NCBI RefSeq assembly: GCF_964355755.1
Contig: NC_092673.1
Location: 14,825,001 to 14,885,000, forward strand
DNA from: Antedon mediterranea
Taxonomy: Eukaryota; Echinodermata; Crinoidea; Comatulida; Antedonidae
Length of the DNA: 60,000 bases
Reading direction: 5' to 3'
In this document: one piece after another, positions 32,025 through 42,700 of the stretch
How the letters are laid out: each line of letters begins with the position of its first letter
Position numbering within the stretch: the first letter of the stretch is position 1
Notes under the pieces: model-generated
Databases searched by the model: none
Seen by the model: only the letters and a program-made list of their open reading frames with translations
Told to the model about the DNA's origin: nothing
Translations under genes and position numbers: made by a program

Positions 32025-35000
32025 CTATCGTGAGAAAGCGACAGGAGTCGTGGGAGTGTAGTCTTCCGATCCGTAGAGATTGCGTCTTTCCGAAAGGAAC
32101 GATCGGTCCTTCGAAGTCTTGAATGTCTTCGGAGGGTAATCCTCTTCACGTGCATAACTCGTTTTATCGAGACGCGCACGTCGTTCATCGATCGTCTCGG
32201 TTTTGAGTTTGGCGATGAACTTGTCCACGTCCTCTTCGACATCGTCGCAGGTGTCGGTGTACCAGCTCAACGGGCTGATTTTGTAAGGTCTGTTGGTGGC
32301 GTCGGTCCTCGAGTTGCCGGCGTTCATGTCCTTTTGTTTCAAAAGTTTTCTGACCGATTCTTTCAAGCGATCGAGATCCTGTTGGCAAGACACAAGAAAG
32401 TGGACCGGTCGACCAAGTTCCGATTTGACGTCGAACACGTCGTCGTCAAATTCGTCTATGTTTCCCTCAAAGTTAGCTTTCACCAACTTCATTCGGATCA
32501 CGTTCAAGGCGGCCGCATCGTGAGTGACCGTCCGACATTTCGGACACTCGACAGAGTTCATTCGCGTGTCTTTGGCGCGATTCCTTATCATCTCCCGATA
32601 GCAGGACTTGTGAAAGATGTGCGCACCGTTCCAGTCCGCCTCTTCTCCTCGGCTGCGGTGATCGTTGGCGGCACGGATAAGCTCTTGAGCGTTCGGGGCG
32701 CTTTCGCCTAACGACTCGGCGAGTGCGATGGCCTTGCAAGGCAGGGCTTCTAGCGAACGACATCCGAACTCATACATGCATATGGCGCACGTTTCACGCT
32801 GGAATCGCATCACCTCTTCGGCGTACTCGCCAGAGGCGTTTGCAGCGTCGTCTTTGTCTAAACGATTGTACTCCATGGAAATCGTCAGTCCGCCGACCAG
32901 CGTCTCGTACGAATCTGCACCGTCCACGTCCACGACCCTCATGTACGGATCGGAGCGATCGTACCGTCTCTTCGCGAAAAGGTTGTTGAGTCGTCCGGTT
33001 TGGTTGGAATTGAAAAACCTGAAGACGTCGGAGAATACTTTGACGACGGCCTGCCTGCGCTCGCGGTCTTTGCTCAGATCGAAAATGCCTCGCAACTGGC
33101 CGTAACAGTAGTCGAAGGCCGCTTTGCGACCGGCCTCCGACAGTTTGAATTTCGATCTAGTGAAATTCACTATGTTTTTTAAGACTTGACCAGCTGCCTC
33201 GTGGCCAAAGTTTACTCGCGGATCCATGACTTCGTCGACGATAGTTTTTATTCCTTTGAAAGCGTCGAGTCTGTGCACCCTGATAGCGGTCGGATTCATT
33301 ACGGCCAAAGCGGTGCTTACTGCACCACCACCGCTGCTGTTTCCGCCATCACCACCACCGCCACCGCCACCGCGGCCGCCACCAGGGCGACATTCGTTCG
33401 TTTCTTCCTCTCCTTCTTCTTCTTCTTCTTCTTCTTCTTCTTCTTTTTCTTCGTCCTCGGAAAACCTGTCGCCGCCGCCGTACTGTTCTCTAAGTCGTCT
33501 TTTAGCGTTCGTAACTGCGATTTCACCTTCTGGATCGAGTTTGGCGTTTATCAACCTAAAACTGTATTGGGCTGCCCTTCTCGCGTTCGCCTGCAAGATA
33601 GCGCCGTCGTAGCCCAGCGTTTTGTTAGTCAAAGCGCTCATGTCGTATCCGTCGTTGTTGGAGACGGTCTGATCGAAGTCGGATTCGTTCATCCTCATGA
33701 GTTTTACCATCGGGTTATCCTCCACCGTTTTTTTCATGTTCGACAGGAAGTTCGTGTCGGTCCGGTTCTCGTCGATCCTCCTTCTGCTCACTGCCGTCGA
33801 CATGGCCATGATCGCGTTGAACCTGTCGTCGTCGAGCACGAGTCTTTTCCCTTCCTCCAACATTTCTTCGCGCCAGCGTCTCTGAGCACGACACGCTTCG
33901 TCCATGTTCTTCACCTTCTTCCACATCACCAACTCGTTTTCGATGGTCGTCAGCCTGAAAAGATTCTCTGTGTGCACCTCGCAAAATTCGGTGGATCGTC
34001 TCGTAAAGTCCGGGTGGACGGCGGCGTCCGTCTCGTCTTCGAGGAAAGGGTACTGCCTCAGCAGCGTGTGCTCGTCCACTATCTGATACATTCGACTTCT
34101 TTCGGTGACGTCCACGTCCGTCACCTGCTTCACGTCCGCCATCGTGTACAAGTGCTCCCGTTCCATGTGCTGCATACGATTGTAGTCGTTCTTGAAACGA
34201 CGGTTGCACTTACGGACACGACAGCGCCGGCGCAGCAGGACTCTGAGCTGCGAATCATCGACTCCGGAAGCGACGGCCGTCCTGCGTTCGGGCGGTTGGT
34301 CGTCGTCGTCGATTTCCTTCTCCGTCAGCCGGGCTCCGATCTGTACGAGTCGCGCGGATCTCTCGCTCCAGTCGTACTCTCTCAGATACCTCTCGACACC
34401 AGTTCCCGCCTCCTGCATGTCTAAGCGTTTCAGAACGGTCTTGATCAGCTTGTCGAACTTCACGTTTCCGCCGCTCTCGTCTTCCAGCACCGAATCGACG
34501 GTAGACATTAGCCGAGCCGGAATCACGGCCACAGCTTTCGGCTCTTTATCGAAAAAGTGGCACGAGTTGGCGCAGCATATGCGAGCGACCATCAGCACGG
34601 TCAGCTGTTTCGCTTGATTTCCTAAGGGGAACGCGTTGCCTTTGTTGACTACGTTCTTGTTCAGAAAATGCCAATGCTGCTTGGCAATGCTGGTCAACGC
34701 TACCGCCACGGACGCGACGTTTCCGAAAGACGACCGAGACCTGAACCTGTCGATAGAACGCGGATCGTTGCCGACGTTCGAAAACTTCGCATCTCCGTTT
34801 GCGATCGCCTCTCTCATCTTCGGCATAGACCTGAGAGTGTAAAGCGTGTACGTTTCGTTATCGGCGGCAAGTTTCGACAGAGTTTCGACGATGCCGGCAC
34901 CCATCGGTCGGTCTCCGGCCAGCCTCACCATCTGAGACAACGTTATGCAGTCCTTCTGCAACGTGTCGTCCAACCTGCTCTGAAACTCTCGCATGGACAG

Positions 35001-35231
35001 GATTTCGCCGCCTTTCACCTTTTCTTCGAGAAGCGGCAGTTCCGGTCGCGGTTCGTTACCGACCATGTACACTTTCAACTTCACGCTATTGATTTTGGGA
35101 TAGCAGGGACCGTAACCTCCGACAGAAGGGAGTTGCACATCTTGGGCGGTGTAACGAGCGCGGGCAGCTTTCGATGTAGACGGGTAGTCCGTAGAACGAG
35201 GAAGGTACCTCTTTCGTTCGTATTTCGACAT
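32025..35231 (-). CDS. Large viral protein with C2H2 finger, acidic/Gly linker and RING-like domain
   Basis: Intact 1068-codon gene starting MSKYERKRYLPRSTDY at ATG 35229-35231. The N-terminal 330 residues are helical and unrecognised. A classical C2H2 finger (C-x4-C-x12-H-x4-H) sits at about 337-360. An unbroken Glu-rich tract lies at about 585-610, followed by a Gly-rich tract at about 614-643 that separates two globular halves. A RING-like cross-brace is at about 812-900: CAIC, a Cys in LPC, HIFHKSC and finally CPKC, with an insert of about 55 residues between the early Cys and the His. This suggests E3 ubiquitin ligase activity or a structural zinc domain. Many invertebrate herpesviruses carry RING proteins, but the size here suggests a large virion or replication protein. 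The plus-strand frame 33186-34424 is its antisense shadow. Confidence 0.7.
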   Translation of the reverse strand: MSKYERKRYLPRSTDYPSTSKAARARYTAQDVQLPSVGGYGPCYPKINSVKLKVYMVGNEPRPELPLLEEKVKGGEILSMREFQSRLDDTLQKDCITLSQMVRLAGDRPMGAGIVETLSKLAADNETYTLYTLRSMPKMREAIANGDAKFSNVGNDPRSIDRFRSRSSFGNVASVAVALTSIAKQHWHFLNKNVVNKGNAFPLGNQAKQLTVLMVARICCANSCHFFDKEPKAVAVIPARLMSTVDSVLEDESGGNVKFDKLIKTVLKRLDMQEAGTGVERYLREYDWSERSARLVQIGARLTEKEIDDDDQPPERRTAVASGVDDSQLRVLLRRRCRVRKCNRRFKNDYNRMQHMEREHLYTMADVKQVTDVDVTERSRMYQIVDEHTLLRQYPFLEDETDAAVHPDFTRRSTEFCEVHTENLFRLTTIENELVMWKKVKNMDEACRAQRRWREEMLEEGKRLVLDDDRFNAIMAMSTAVSRRRIDENRTDTNFLSNMKKTVEDNPMVKLMRMNESDFDQTVSNNDGYDMSALTNKTLGYDGAILQANARRAAQYSFRLINAKLDPEGEIAVTNAKRRLREQYGGGDRFSEDEEKEEEEEEEEEEGEEETNECRPGGGRGGGGGGGDGGNSSGGGAVSTALAVMNPTAIRVHRLDAFKGIKTIVDEVMDPRVNFGHEAAGQVLKNIVNFTRSKFKLSEAGRKAAFDYCYGQLRGIFDLSKDRERRQAVVKVFSDVFRFFNSNQTGRLNNLFAKRRYDRSDPYMRVVDVDGADSYETLVGGLTISMEYNRLDKDDAANASGEYAEEVMRFQRETCAICMYEFGCRSLEALPCKAIALAESLGESAPNAQELIRAANDHRSRGEEADWNGAHIFHKSCYREMIRNRAKDTRMNSVECPKCRTVTHDAAALNVIRMKLVKANFEGNIDEFDDDVFDVKSELGRPVHFLVSCQQDLDRLKESVRKLLKQKDMNAGNSRTDATNRPYKISPLSWYTDTCDDVEEDVDKFIAKLKTETIDERRARLDKTSYAREEDYPPKTFKTSKDRSFLSERRNLYGSEDYTPTTPVAFSR

Positions 35232-35464
35232 TACAATTTTGTTTGTTTTGTTTTTTGTGGTTTTTTTTGTGTTTTTTTTTTTCTGGTGATGATAATTTGC
35301 CGTATGTGTTTGGGTTTATTTCTTAAATTCTTATTTTTATTTTATTTATTTTTAATAATTATTTTACATTGAAAATGTTCACATCGTTTCTTAAATATGA
35401 TTTAAAAAAAGAAAAATAAATAAAAAGTAAAAGTAAAAAAACACTGTGTATACGTTTTTTTTTT

Positions 35465-36105
35465 TTAACGTCTGCTCGAGTGGCTTCTTCTGCCACCTAA
35501 CAGATGGCGGTCGTCTGTGTTGTCCATCAATCTCGAGTATTCGTAACCGTCGTCAAATTCGTCGTCATCGTTTCCTCCTCTTCCCCTGTTCCTGTCGCCC
35601 GAGTGCACGGTACTCGTGGACCACCAGTGGTGATAGACTCCGTATATCATGTGGGCGACCGAAGCGATGACGGCGAGTATGAGGAGTACTCGGTTTGTGG
35701 TCGGAGTGAACGAGGAACTGCAAAACGGTTCGTGCACGTACTCCGTCGTCAAGTAACAGTACGGTATGCTGTACGCGAGGAGTCCTAACATGACAGCCGC
35801 GCCGACAGGTGCAGTGTGCAATATCATGCGTTCCCATACGGCCGGCTGTCTGTATCTTTTCAGATGTCTCTCAAACGAGAAACGAGTCATCAGGTACAAA
35901 AAGTTGACTATTATGGCAAAAACGTCAGCCTCTACCGCGTAAAGCAGAGGACGACTCACAAAAACAAAGTCGATCTTGCCGGGATGTCGATCGACTCGCT
36001 CGCTTTCGTTCACCAAGAAAACTGCGGAGATCAACACGCCCATCATGTAGAACAGCTTCTGGAGATGGAGCGCAAAGTGATCGTGCCTCTGTACTGGTGG
36101 ACCAC
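35465..36105 (-). pseudogene. 5'-truncated multi-pass membrane protein
   Basis: The open frame has four hydrophobic stretches: FYMMGVLISAVFLVN, DVFAIIVNFLYLMTRF, VGAAVMLGLLAYSIPYCYL and VLLILAVIASVAHMIYG. An acidic then basic cytoplasmic-type tail follows (DDDEFDDGYEYSRLMD). The first ATG pair is at 36041-36046, but the frame is open and coding-like upstream to about 36105, where viral sequence gives way to AT-rich host DNA. The real start is therefore probably lost. A multi-pass glycoprotein of the gM kind would fit the topology, but no sequence signature supports that name. Confidence 0.5.
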
Positions 36106-36119
36106 ATAACCGTGGTACT

Positions 36120-37880
36120 TTATGGGCAGTTGGTCCTTTGTCCTTGTCGACTAATGAAATTTTTAAGTTCCTACATTCCTAAAGCTAGGCATAATCTTTC
36201 TATAGCTATCTAAATTGGTTGTCCTAAGGTTTAATCTAAACAAAACAAAAAATAATAAAAAACAATAATAATAACAACAATTTAATAATAGTAATAATAA
36301 TATTAATAATAATAGTATTACTATAAAATGGTAACGCTAGTAATAAATTAATAGTGTAAAATAACTTATTTAAACTCACCTCTGTTAGAGCAGTAGGCCT
36401 AATTAAAAATATATGACCGTTCTAGCTACGGTATCTAAATTACATGGGTTGTCCTAAGGTTTAATCTAAACAAAACAAAAAATGATGATAATAATAATAA
36501 TAATAATAATAAATAATAACTAATACTTAGATAATAATAATAAATAATAATAACAGTAATAATAACAACTAATACTTAGATAATAATAATAATTATAACA
36601 ATAATAATAATAGCTAATACTAAAATAGTAATAATATTAATTTATTTGAATTACCTTTGTTAAACCAATAATTAAAAAAAAATGACAACAGTCGTGATGA
36701 GCAGTTGGTTCTGTCGTCATTAAAATGATATTTCTTTTTGTTACAATTACACAAACCACTAAAAAAGATGAATTCAATAACTTATTAAATTAATATAAAT
36801 ATGACCAATCTAAACTATTTAAAATATAGATTCACAAAAATTCATTTAAATAATAATTGAAAATAAATACATGACGTACTAAAAAACAATTACTGTATAC
36901 TGTACTGAAAGCTATACTAGGCCTAGCATAGAGTGTCTATAAAAGTTACAGGCCTAGCCATGGAGAAATTCTCCATGGCCTAGCTAAGGCTAGCTAGCTT
37001 ATTATTAGTAGGGAGGCTAGGCCATACGGTTCACCTAGTCAATATTTAAAGCACAAACGTAGTCAATATTTGAAGCACATAAAATATATTGATGTTAGAG
37101 CTGGATATTTCTATCCATTCATCATTTTTAGCTTAAAATATACAAATGTTGTATGTTGTTAGGGAGACCTGACTATGCACGCAGCAGCAGCAAATTCAGC
37201 GGAAAAGCAAGTGGGCCTAGAAAAAGCGGTCCCTACAAAAACACAGCAAACACACATAGTAATGCTAGAATCAATGTTTTGAGAAGCTACTATGATGCTA
37301 TATGATTTATTAAGTTATTAATACTACTTTACAGATTGTAGTTATATATAAAATATTAATTAACAAAATTAAAAGATAGTCTTACAATTCAAGTTGAAAT
37401 AGTCAGCAAATGACACAGCGAAAAATGTAAACGCACAAGTTTTGGACTCTTCCATTATGAAAAATAGGGATGTATTAAACTAAAAAAGAACCTAGAGAAT
37501 ATTGAATAGCAGGTTCTTTTTATTTTGTTCTCATAATATTTGAAGTTTAAGCAACATTTAACAAGAAAACCTATCATGAAATAGAAGTGAAGATATAAAA
37601 ATCTACAACCGGAAAAAAAAAATCATATTTTCCCCATTTTATAATGATAAGTTACAAAAACTTTTTTAAACTACTTGTGGATTTTTTTCATAGAATAAAA
37701 AAGTGAGTTGTCTTTAAAGGGTTGTAATAAAAAATGCCATCAGTTTTGAAAGTGTCATCATACAGTTTCTGAAAGCCTATAAATTTATAAACATTTTGAT
37801 ATATAATTCAGCTTGTTAATTTGCCGGTTGCACTAACTCTTTAAATAAGCCACTTTTTGGGCATTGCTTCCTCTACTATT
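36120..37880. other. AT-rich host flank with (AAT)n microsatellites
   Basis: The right flank of the viral block. A 35-bp segment (tgtcctaaggtttaatctaa and following) occurs at about 36219 and again at about 36447, each followed by AAT/ATA repeats, indicating a tandem duplication of about 230 bp. Interrupted (ATA)n tracts fill 36255-36640. No gene is seen. Confidence 0.6.
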
Positions 37881-37884
37881 ACCG

Positions 37885-38600
37885 ATTTTTTTAAATAGAA
37901 TGCTTGTTTCAAGCAATATTTTTCTCAATTTATTTGATAGAATTCTTGATTCAAGCAATATTTTTCTTAAAGTAGGTAAGAATATTCCGATTTTGATTTT
38001 ACAGAATTCTTGTTTCCAGTAATATTTTTCTTAAAATAGGTAAGAATTTACCGAATTTCATTTTATAGAGTTCTTGTTTCAAGCAATATTTGTCTTAAAA
38101 TAAGTAAGAATATTCCGATTTGTATTTTATAGAATTCTTGTTTCAAGCAAGATATTTCTTAAAATAAGTAATAATATTCCGATTTGTATTTTTTTGAATT
38201 CTTGTTTCAAGCAAGATATTTCTTAAAATAAGTCAGAATATTCCGATTTGTATTTTTTGAATTCTTGTTTCAAGCAATATTTTTCTTAAAATAAGTAAGA
38301 ATATTCCGATTTGTATTTTTTGAATTCTTGTTTCAAGCAATATTTTTCTTAATATTTTTCTTAATATTCCGATTTGTATTTTTTAGAATTCTTGTTTTAA
38401 GCAATATTTTTCTTAAAATAAGTAAAAATATTCCGATTTGTATTTTTTGAATTTTTGTTTCAAGCAATATATTTCTTAAAATAAGTAAGAATATTCCGAT
38501 TTTTATTTGTAGAATTCTTGTTTCAAGCAATATTTTTTTCTATAAAATAAAAATTTGTAAATTCTTACTTATATTAAGAAAATATTGCTTAAATAGATTA
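37885..38600. repeat. Tandem array of about 63-bp units
   Basis: About eleven units of 62-65 bp, each containing gaattcttgtttcaagcaat followed by attttcttaaaataagtaag and ttccgattt. Units are moderately diverged, and one has a short internal duplication near 38345. At the right edge (about 38565-38600) the unit sequence recurs in reverse complement, giving a hairpin end. It lies downstream of the 3' end of the SAMD3-like host gene. Confidence 0.85.
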
Positions 38601-39087
38601 AATAAAAATCATTAAAAATTAATTTTAAGAATGATACCAATAATTGTTATTAAAAACTCATTTTAAGTAATATTTTCGATAAACAAATAAATTTTATAAT
38701 TTATACAAAATAATATTAACAATACCATTATTTTCATTTACTACAATTTACCTAAAAAAATGACAATAATTAATAACAATAATATGTACAACTTCACATA
38801 AACTTGTTTTAATTAACAATAAAATGCCAGAATGACAGAAAAACGTATAAAGTAAACGCTATTATACAGTATGCTGTATAAAAAAATATTTCTTATGCAT
38901 ATAGAAATTAAATACACTATATTGTGAAGTAAATCAAAGTATTTATTTTTCGAAAACGATAAAAAGAGGCCATAAATATAATCTAATGTACTTTACATGG
39001 GTTCAAGGTTGTATTCAAGCAAAACAACTGCATAAAAGGGTTTTTTCCGGATTGTGGGTTAAGAATTTGCACGTATAAGTAAATTAA

Positions 39088-39722
39088 TAAGCGGATACTA
39101 AAATTATGAAAATAAAAGTAATACTGTATATAGTAAATATTGAAGTAAAATGTATTAATCTGAAATGCTGAAAGTTTTAAATGAAATAAAACCACACCCT
39201 TCTGTTTTTACTAAACTAATTCGTTATCAATTAATCATTGATTTAACATTAAGTAACATACATTAAGCGGATACTAAAATTATGAAAATAAAAGTAATAT
39301 ATAGTAAATATTGAAGTAAAATGTATTATTCTGAAATGCTGAAAGTTTTAAATGAAATAAAACCACACCCTTCTGTTTTTACTAAACTAATTCATTATCA
39401 ATTAATTATTGATTTAACATTAAGTAACATACATTAAGCGGATACTAAAATTATGAAAATAAAAGTAATATAGTAAATATTTTATTTTTATTTTATTCAT
39501 TTCGGCAATAAACATAAAATAATAATTACAAAAAAAAAACCATAGAAATATATATATATATATGAAATACAAGACACGAAGCCGAGGAAAGACAAAAGCA
39601 TTAAACAAAACGCTGTCACCGGTAAGGTGTGTCTCTCCATATTGAAGTAAAATGTATTATTCTGAAATACTGAAAGTTTTAAATGAAATAAAACTACTGT
39701 ACACCCTTCTGTTTTTACTAAA
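39088..39722. repeat. Three tandem copies of about 175 bp at the host gene 3' end
   Basis: Copies begin with agcggatactaaaattatg near 39090, 39267 and 39437 and share gaaatgctgaaagttttaaatg and acacccttctgtttttact. The third copy is interrupted by an insertion at 39481-39640 and then runs into the last exon of the minus-strand gene, so the array overlaps its 3' untranslated region. Confidence 0.8.
39481..39640 (-). mobile_element. Short retroposon end inserted in the 175-bp repeat
   Basis: The insert interrupts the third tandem copy. On the minus strand it ends in atttattgccgaaatgaat followed by an (AAATA)-type tail, as in LINE or SINE 3' ends. It also contains a (TA)n run and an A run. The flanks share atat. 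No coding sequence remains. Confidence 0.5.
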
Positions 39723-42700
39723 CTAATTGCTGGATTTGAACTTGTTGTAATCTACCAATGATAGTTCAACTGCCTTTGCTAAGTGAACAGGTGTTGATGT
39801 ATCACCTAGCACTAGCTGTTGGAGTATTGTGAGGCCTACTTCTTGAGCTTTTGGATAGTCAATATCCAACAAGTAAAAGGTGGCGAGGAAAGTGACTAGA
39901 GCCTCATCTAATTTTGTTATTTCCATTGTAGCAACAATTGCTCTCCCAACTACAATGTACGACATTTCTTTGGTTAAAAGAAGTACAGGAACATTGCCGG
40001 ATCGGCGTGAGGCCCAGGTCTCTGGATCTTCATGGTCCTAAACAATAAAAGAGATAAATATAGTTTATTTTATATTAGTCTATTATTTAAGTATTTTTTT
40101 ACATCATTTAATAATTGGGTATGGTGTTTAGCGTCCTATATCTGGGGCGGTGACCTCAAAATTCTGACACGCTTGCAATATCAGAGCAGTGATAAGAAGA
40201 ATTTTACATTATAAGACATCAGGGTGTGTGGATTTATATTTTTTAATCACAAAACTTTATCTATTATTCTTATTGGTACTGTAGTTAAGTTAATAGGGTC
40301 TATCTAAATATATTTTTAATATGACTGTTTACTTTAAAAAGGACAAATGTAAAACGGGTGCTTCATCCTGATTGATATGCTTTTATTCCGGATCAATATG
40401 TTTACAATAATAATCATACAATTAAATGATAGAAATGTAAATTTTCGTTTAATTGTATGATTTTAATTATTGCAAACATATTGGATACTTTAAATGTTAA
40501 GCTATGATAAATTTGACATTCAATGTTCAAAAAATATTAAAGAGACAATTAAATAATATTTTTTGTATGTACAAAAATAATAAATGTTATTATTTAAAAT
40601 TTTAAAAACACTAAATACCTTCAAGTTGTCGACAAGGTCGGCACACATTTTAGTTGATTTATTTCCAACAAATATCGTTGAGAGATTTGTCAGAATATGG
40701 GTTATCTTTGAACCTAAACAAAAACAAATTGAGAACATAAATGAGTGTAATAATGTATGAACATAAATTTAGTAAAGCTCAAGTCTGTAATGTAGTCTAC
40801 AGTATTAGGTAGCCAAGGTTACAGGGTGGGAGGTCCAGGAGAGCATTATTCTGCCAAAAATAAAAGTAATTTCTAATTCAATTTTAGCTGTCAATAGGAG
40901 GAGTCAAACCTAGAATTAAGAAACATTTGCTTTGCAAATTGTTGATACGTACACAGGTCAAACTGTACAAAATACTTATGAAAAAATTAAGGTGTGTAAA
41001 AACATATAAACTTACCAGATGGAGGACTGGTATTTTTTTTGGACATACCAAAATATACAATACTGTCTTTTTCTTTAGACAGACTTGCCAAGCATTTTTT
41101 TAAAAAGCTTTCCCTCGCCTTTCCTTCTCCTATGCCTAAAATCCGTCTAACTTCTTCAATTATCTAAAAAATAAAACAATAAATTGAACATAACAATTTT
41201 AGTATGGAGTATAATGTTTTTAAATCCCTCATAGGGCCTGTTCGTAGGGGTTGAAAATACCAGCTTAATCCCGATTTCCGTTCGCGTGATCCAATTAACT
41301 TTTGCCTCAGGCTACAAAAAATTTGAGGCAAAATGTTCACCAAATTTGCAGGTTATTTCAGCGATAATCCAATTATACTCGGCCTTCGAGGATAATAAAT
41401 CTCCGATAGAGGCAATGTGTCAAATTTTGACAAACGTTCGCTACCTAGGCCCGTCATTTCTCCTACGAAGCTCTTCCATACACGCTTCGAGAGCGATCGT
41501 CAGCTGGTGCTGTCCTCTCTGTTGGTGTAGACCGCTTAGGAATACACCCCGTTTAGTAGGCCTAGCTGGTCGGTGGTGTTTCCGTCGTGTAACATTGGGC
41601 TCAAATTCTTCGTCAATGAGTAAAATAATGGTCGTCAGGAGAAGGCATATTTCGGCAGGATTATCGGCGTTAAGAGGCATAAGGTTTGTCGCAAGGATAA
41701 GCAGTGTAAAAGGTAGCAAGTAATTGTTATTGTAAAGAAAGATCGCGAGTAAAAAATATACAACACGAAACTAGCGTGCGAAAATGGGGTAGTAGGTTGT
41801 AAAGACAACTGACCTTAAAACGTAATTTCCGGTTTGTGATTCGTCGATTAAGCATTTAAGCGGTTAAATATTTCAAGTACGAACAACGCTCAATTTATAA
41901 CCCGAGGCATGGGTGAAATTAAGCGCTTATTTTAACCACCGTACGAACACGACCATAGATATTTCATGGTTACATTGCAAAATAATTGTTAAATTTTATT
42001 ATTTTAAGTAATTTTTGGCTTAAAAATACCTCCACATGGTCCTTGAAGCAAGGATACTTCGTTAGCAATTGAGAACACCGGCTCTCTGCTGATGTCTCCG
42101 TAAGCCATGCACGCCTGGCTACGAATTCTTTATTTAGGTAGGAATTTATAATTGCCACTGAGGGTTTGCTCTTGCCGCATTCTTTGAATAATGCATTATA
42201 ATGCCTTTCCATCATGCCTTTGTTGTCCGGTTCTTCAATTCAATAATAAAAATTGTTATCCATACGTGACAAAGCCAAAAGGAGGGATGTAAAAACTTTT
42301 TAATAACTGAAATATTTGTTTAGGACCCACATTTTAGAAACAAAAATGTCAGTACATGATCATCTCATTTTCATCTCTCTTGTAAAGTCAACTTTTAAAC
42401 TTGAAATGGAATTTAATATTTATACATTATATTTGAAAACAATTTAGAAATAATGTTTATATTTGAATGTAAATTTGATGCAATTCAGTTTTTTTTCAAA
42501 GCAAGAGACAAATAATTAATAATTTGACGAATTATACGTGATCATTTTATAAATTATAATGTAATTGTAATGACATTTAATTTAAAAAAACGATGGACTT
42601 ACGTTAAAATACAAAATGTTGATGATGTACGCCATCCTACGACCTGATGCATACGATTATAGTGCTAAGTTGTACCTCTTATATATCTCTATATACAGTG

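Noticed and set aside
33186-34424. 412-codon plus-strand frame
   Set aside because: It is antisense to the 1068-codon gene. Its Phe and Ala/Thr runs are the reverse translation of the Glu and Gly tracts.
35465-36105. Naming the membrane protein glycoprotein M
   Set aside because: Only topology supports it; no conserved motif was seen and the N-terminus is missing.
37885-38560. CRISPR-like array
   Set aside because: The units are contiguous diverged tandem repeats with no unique spacers, in a eukaryotic genome.
41286-41723. 145-codon plus-strand frame in an intron
   Set aside because: It lies within the Harbinger-like element and has no domain. The minus-strand remnant there is more plausible.
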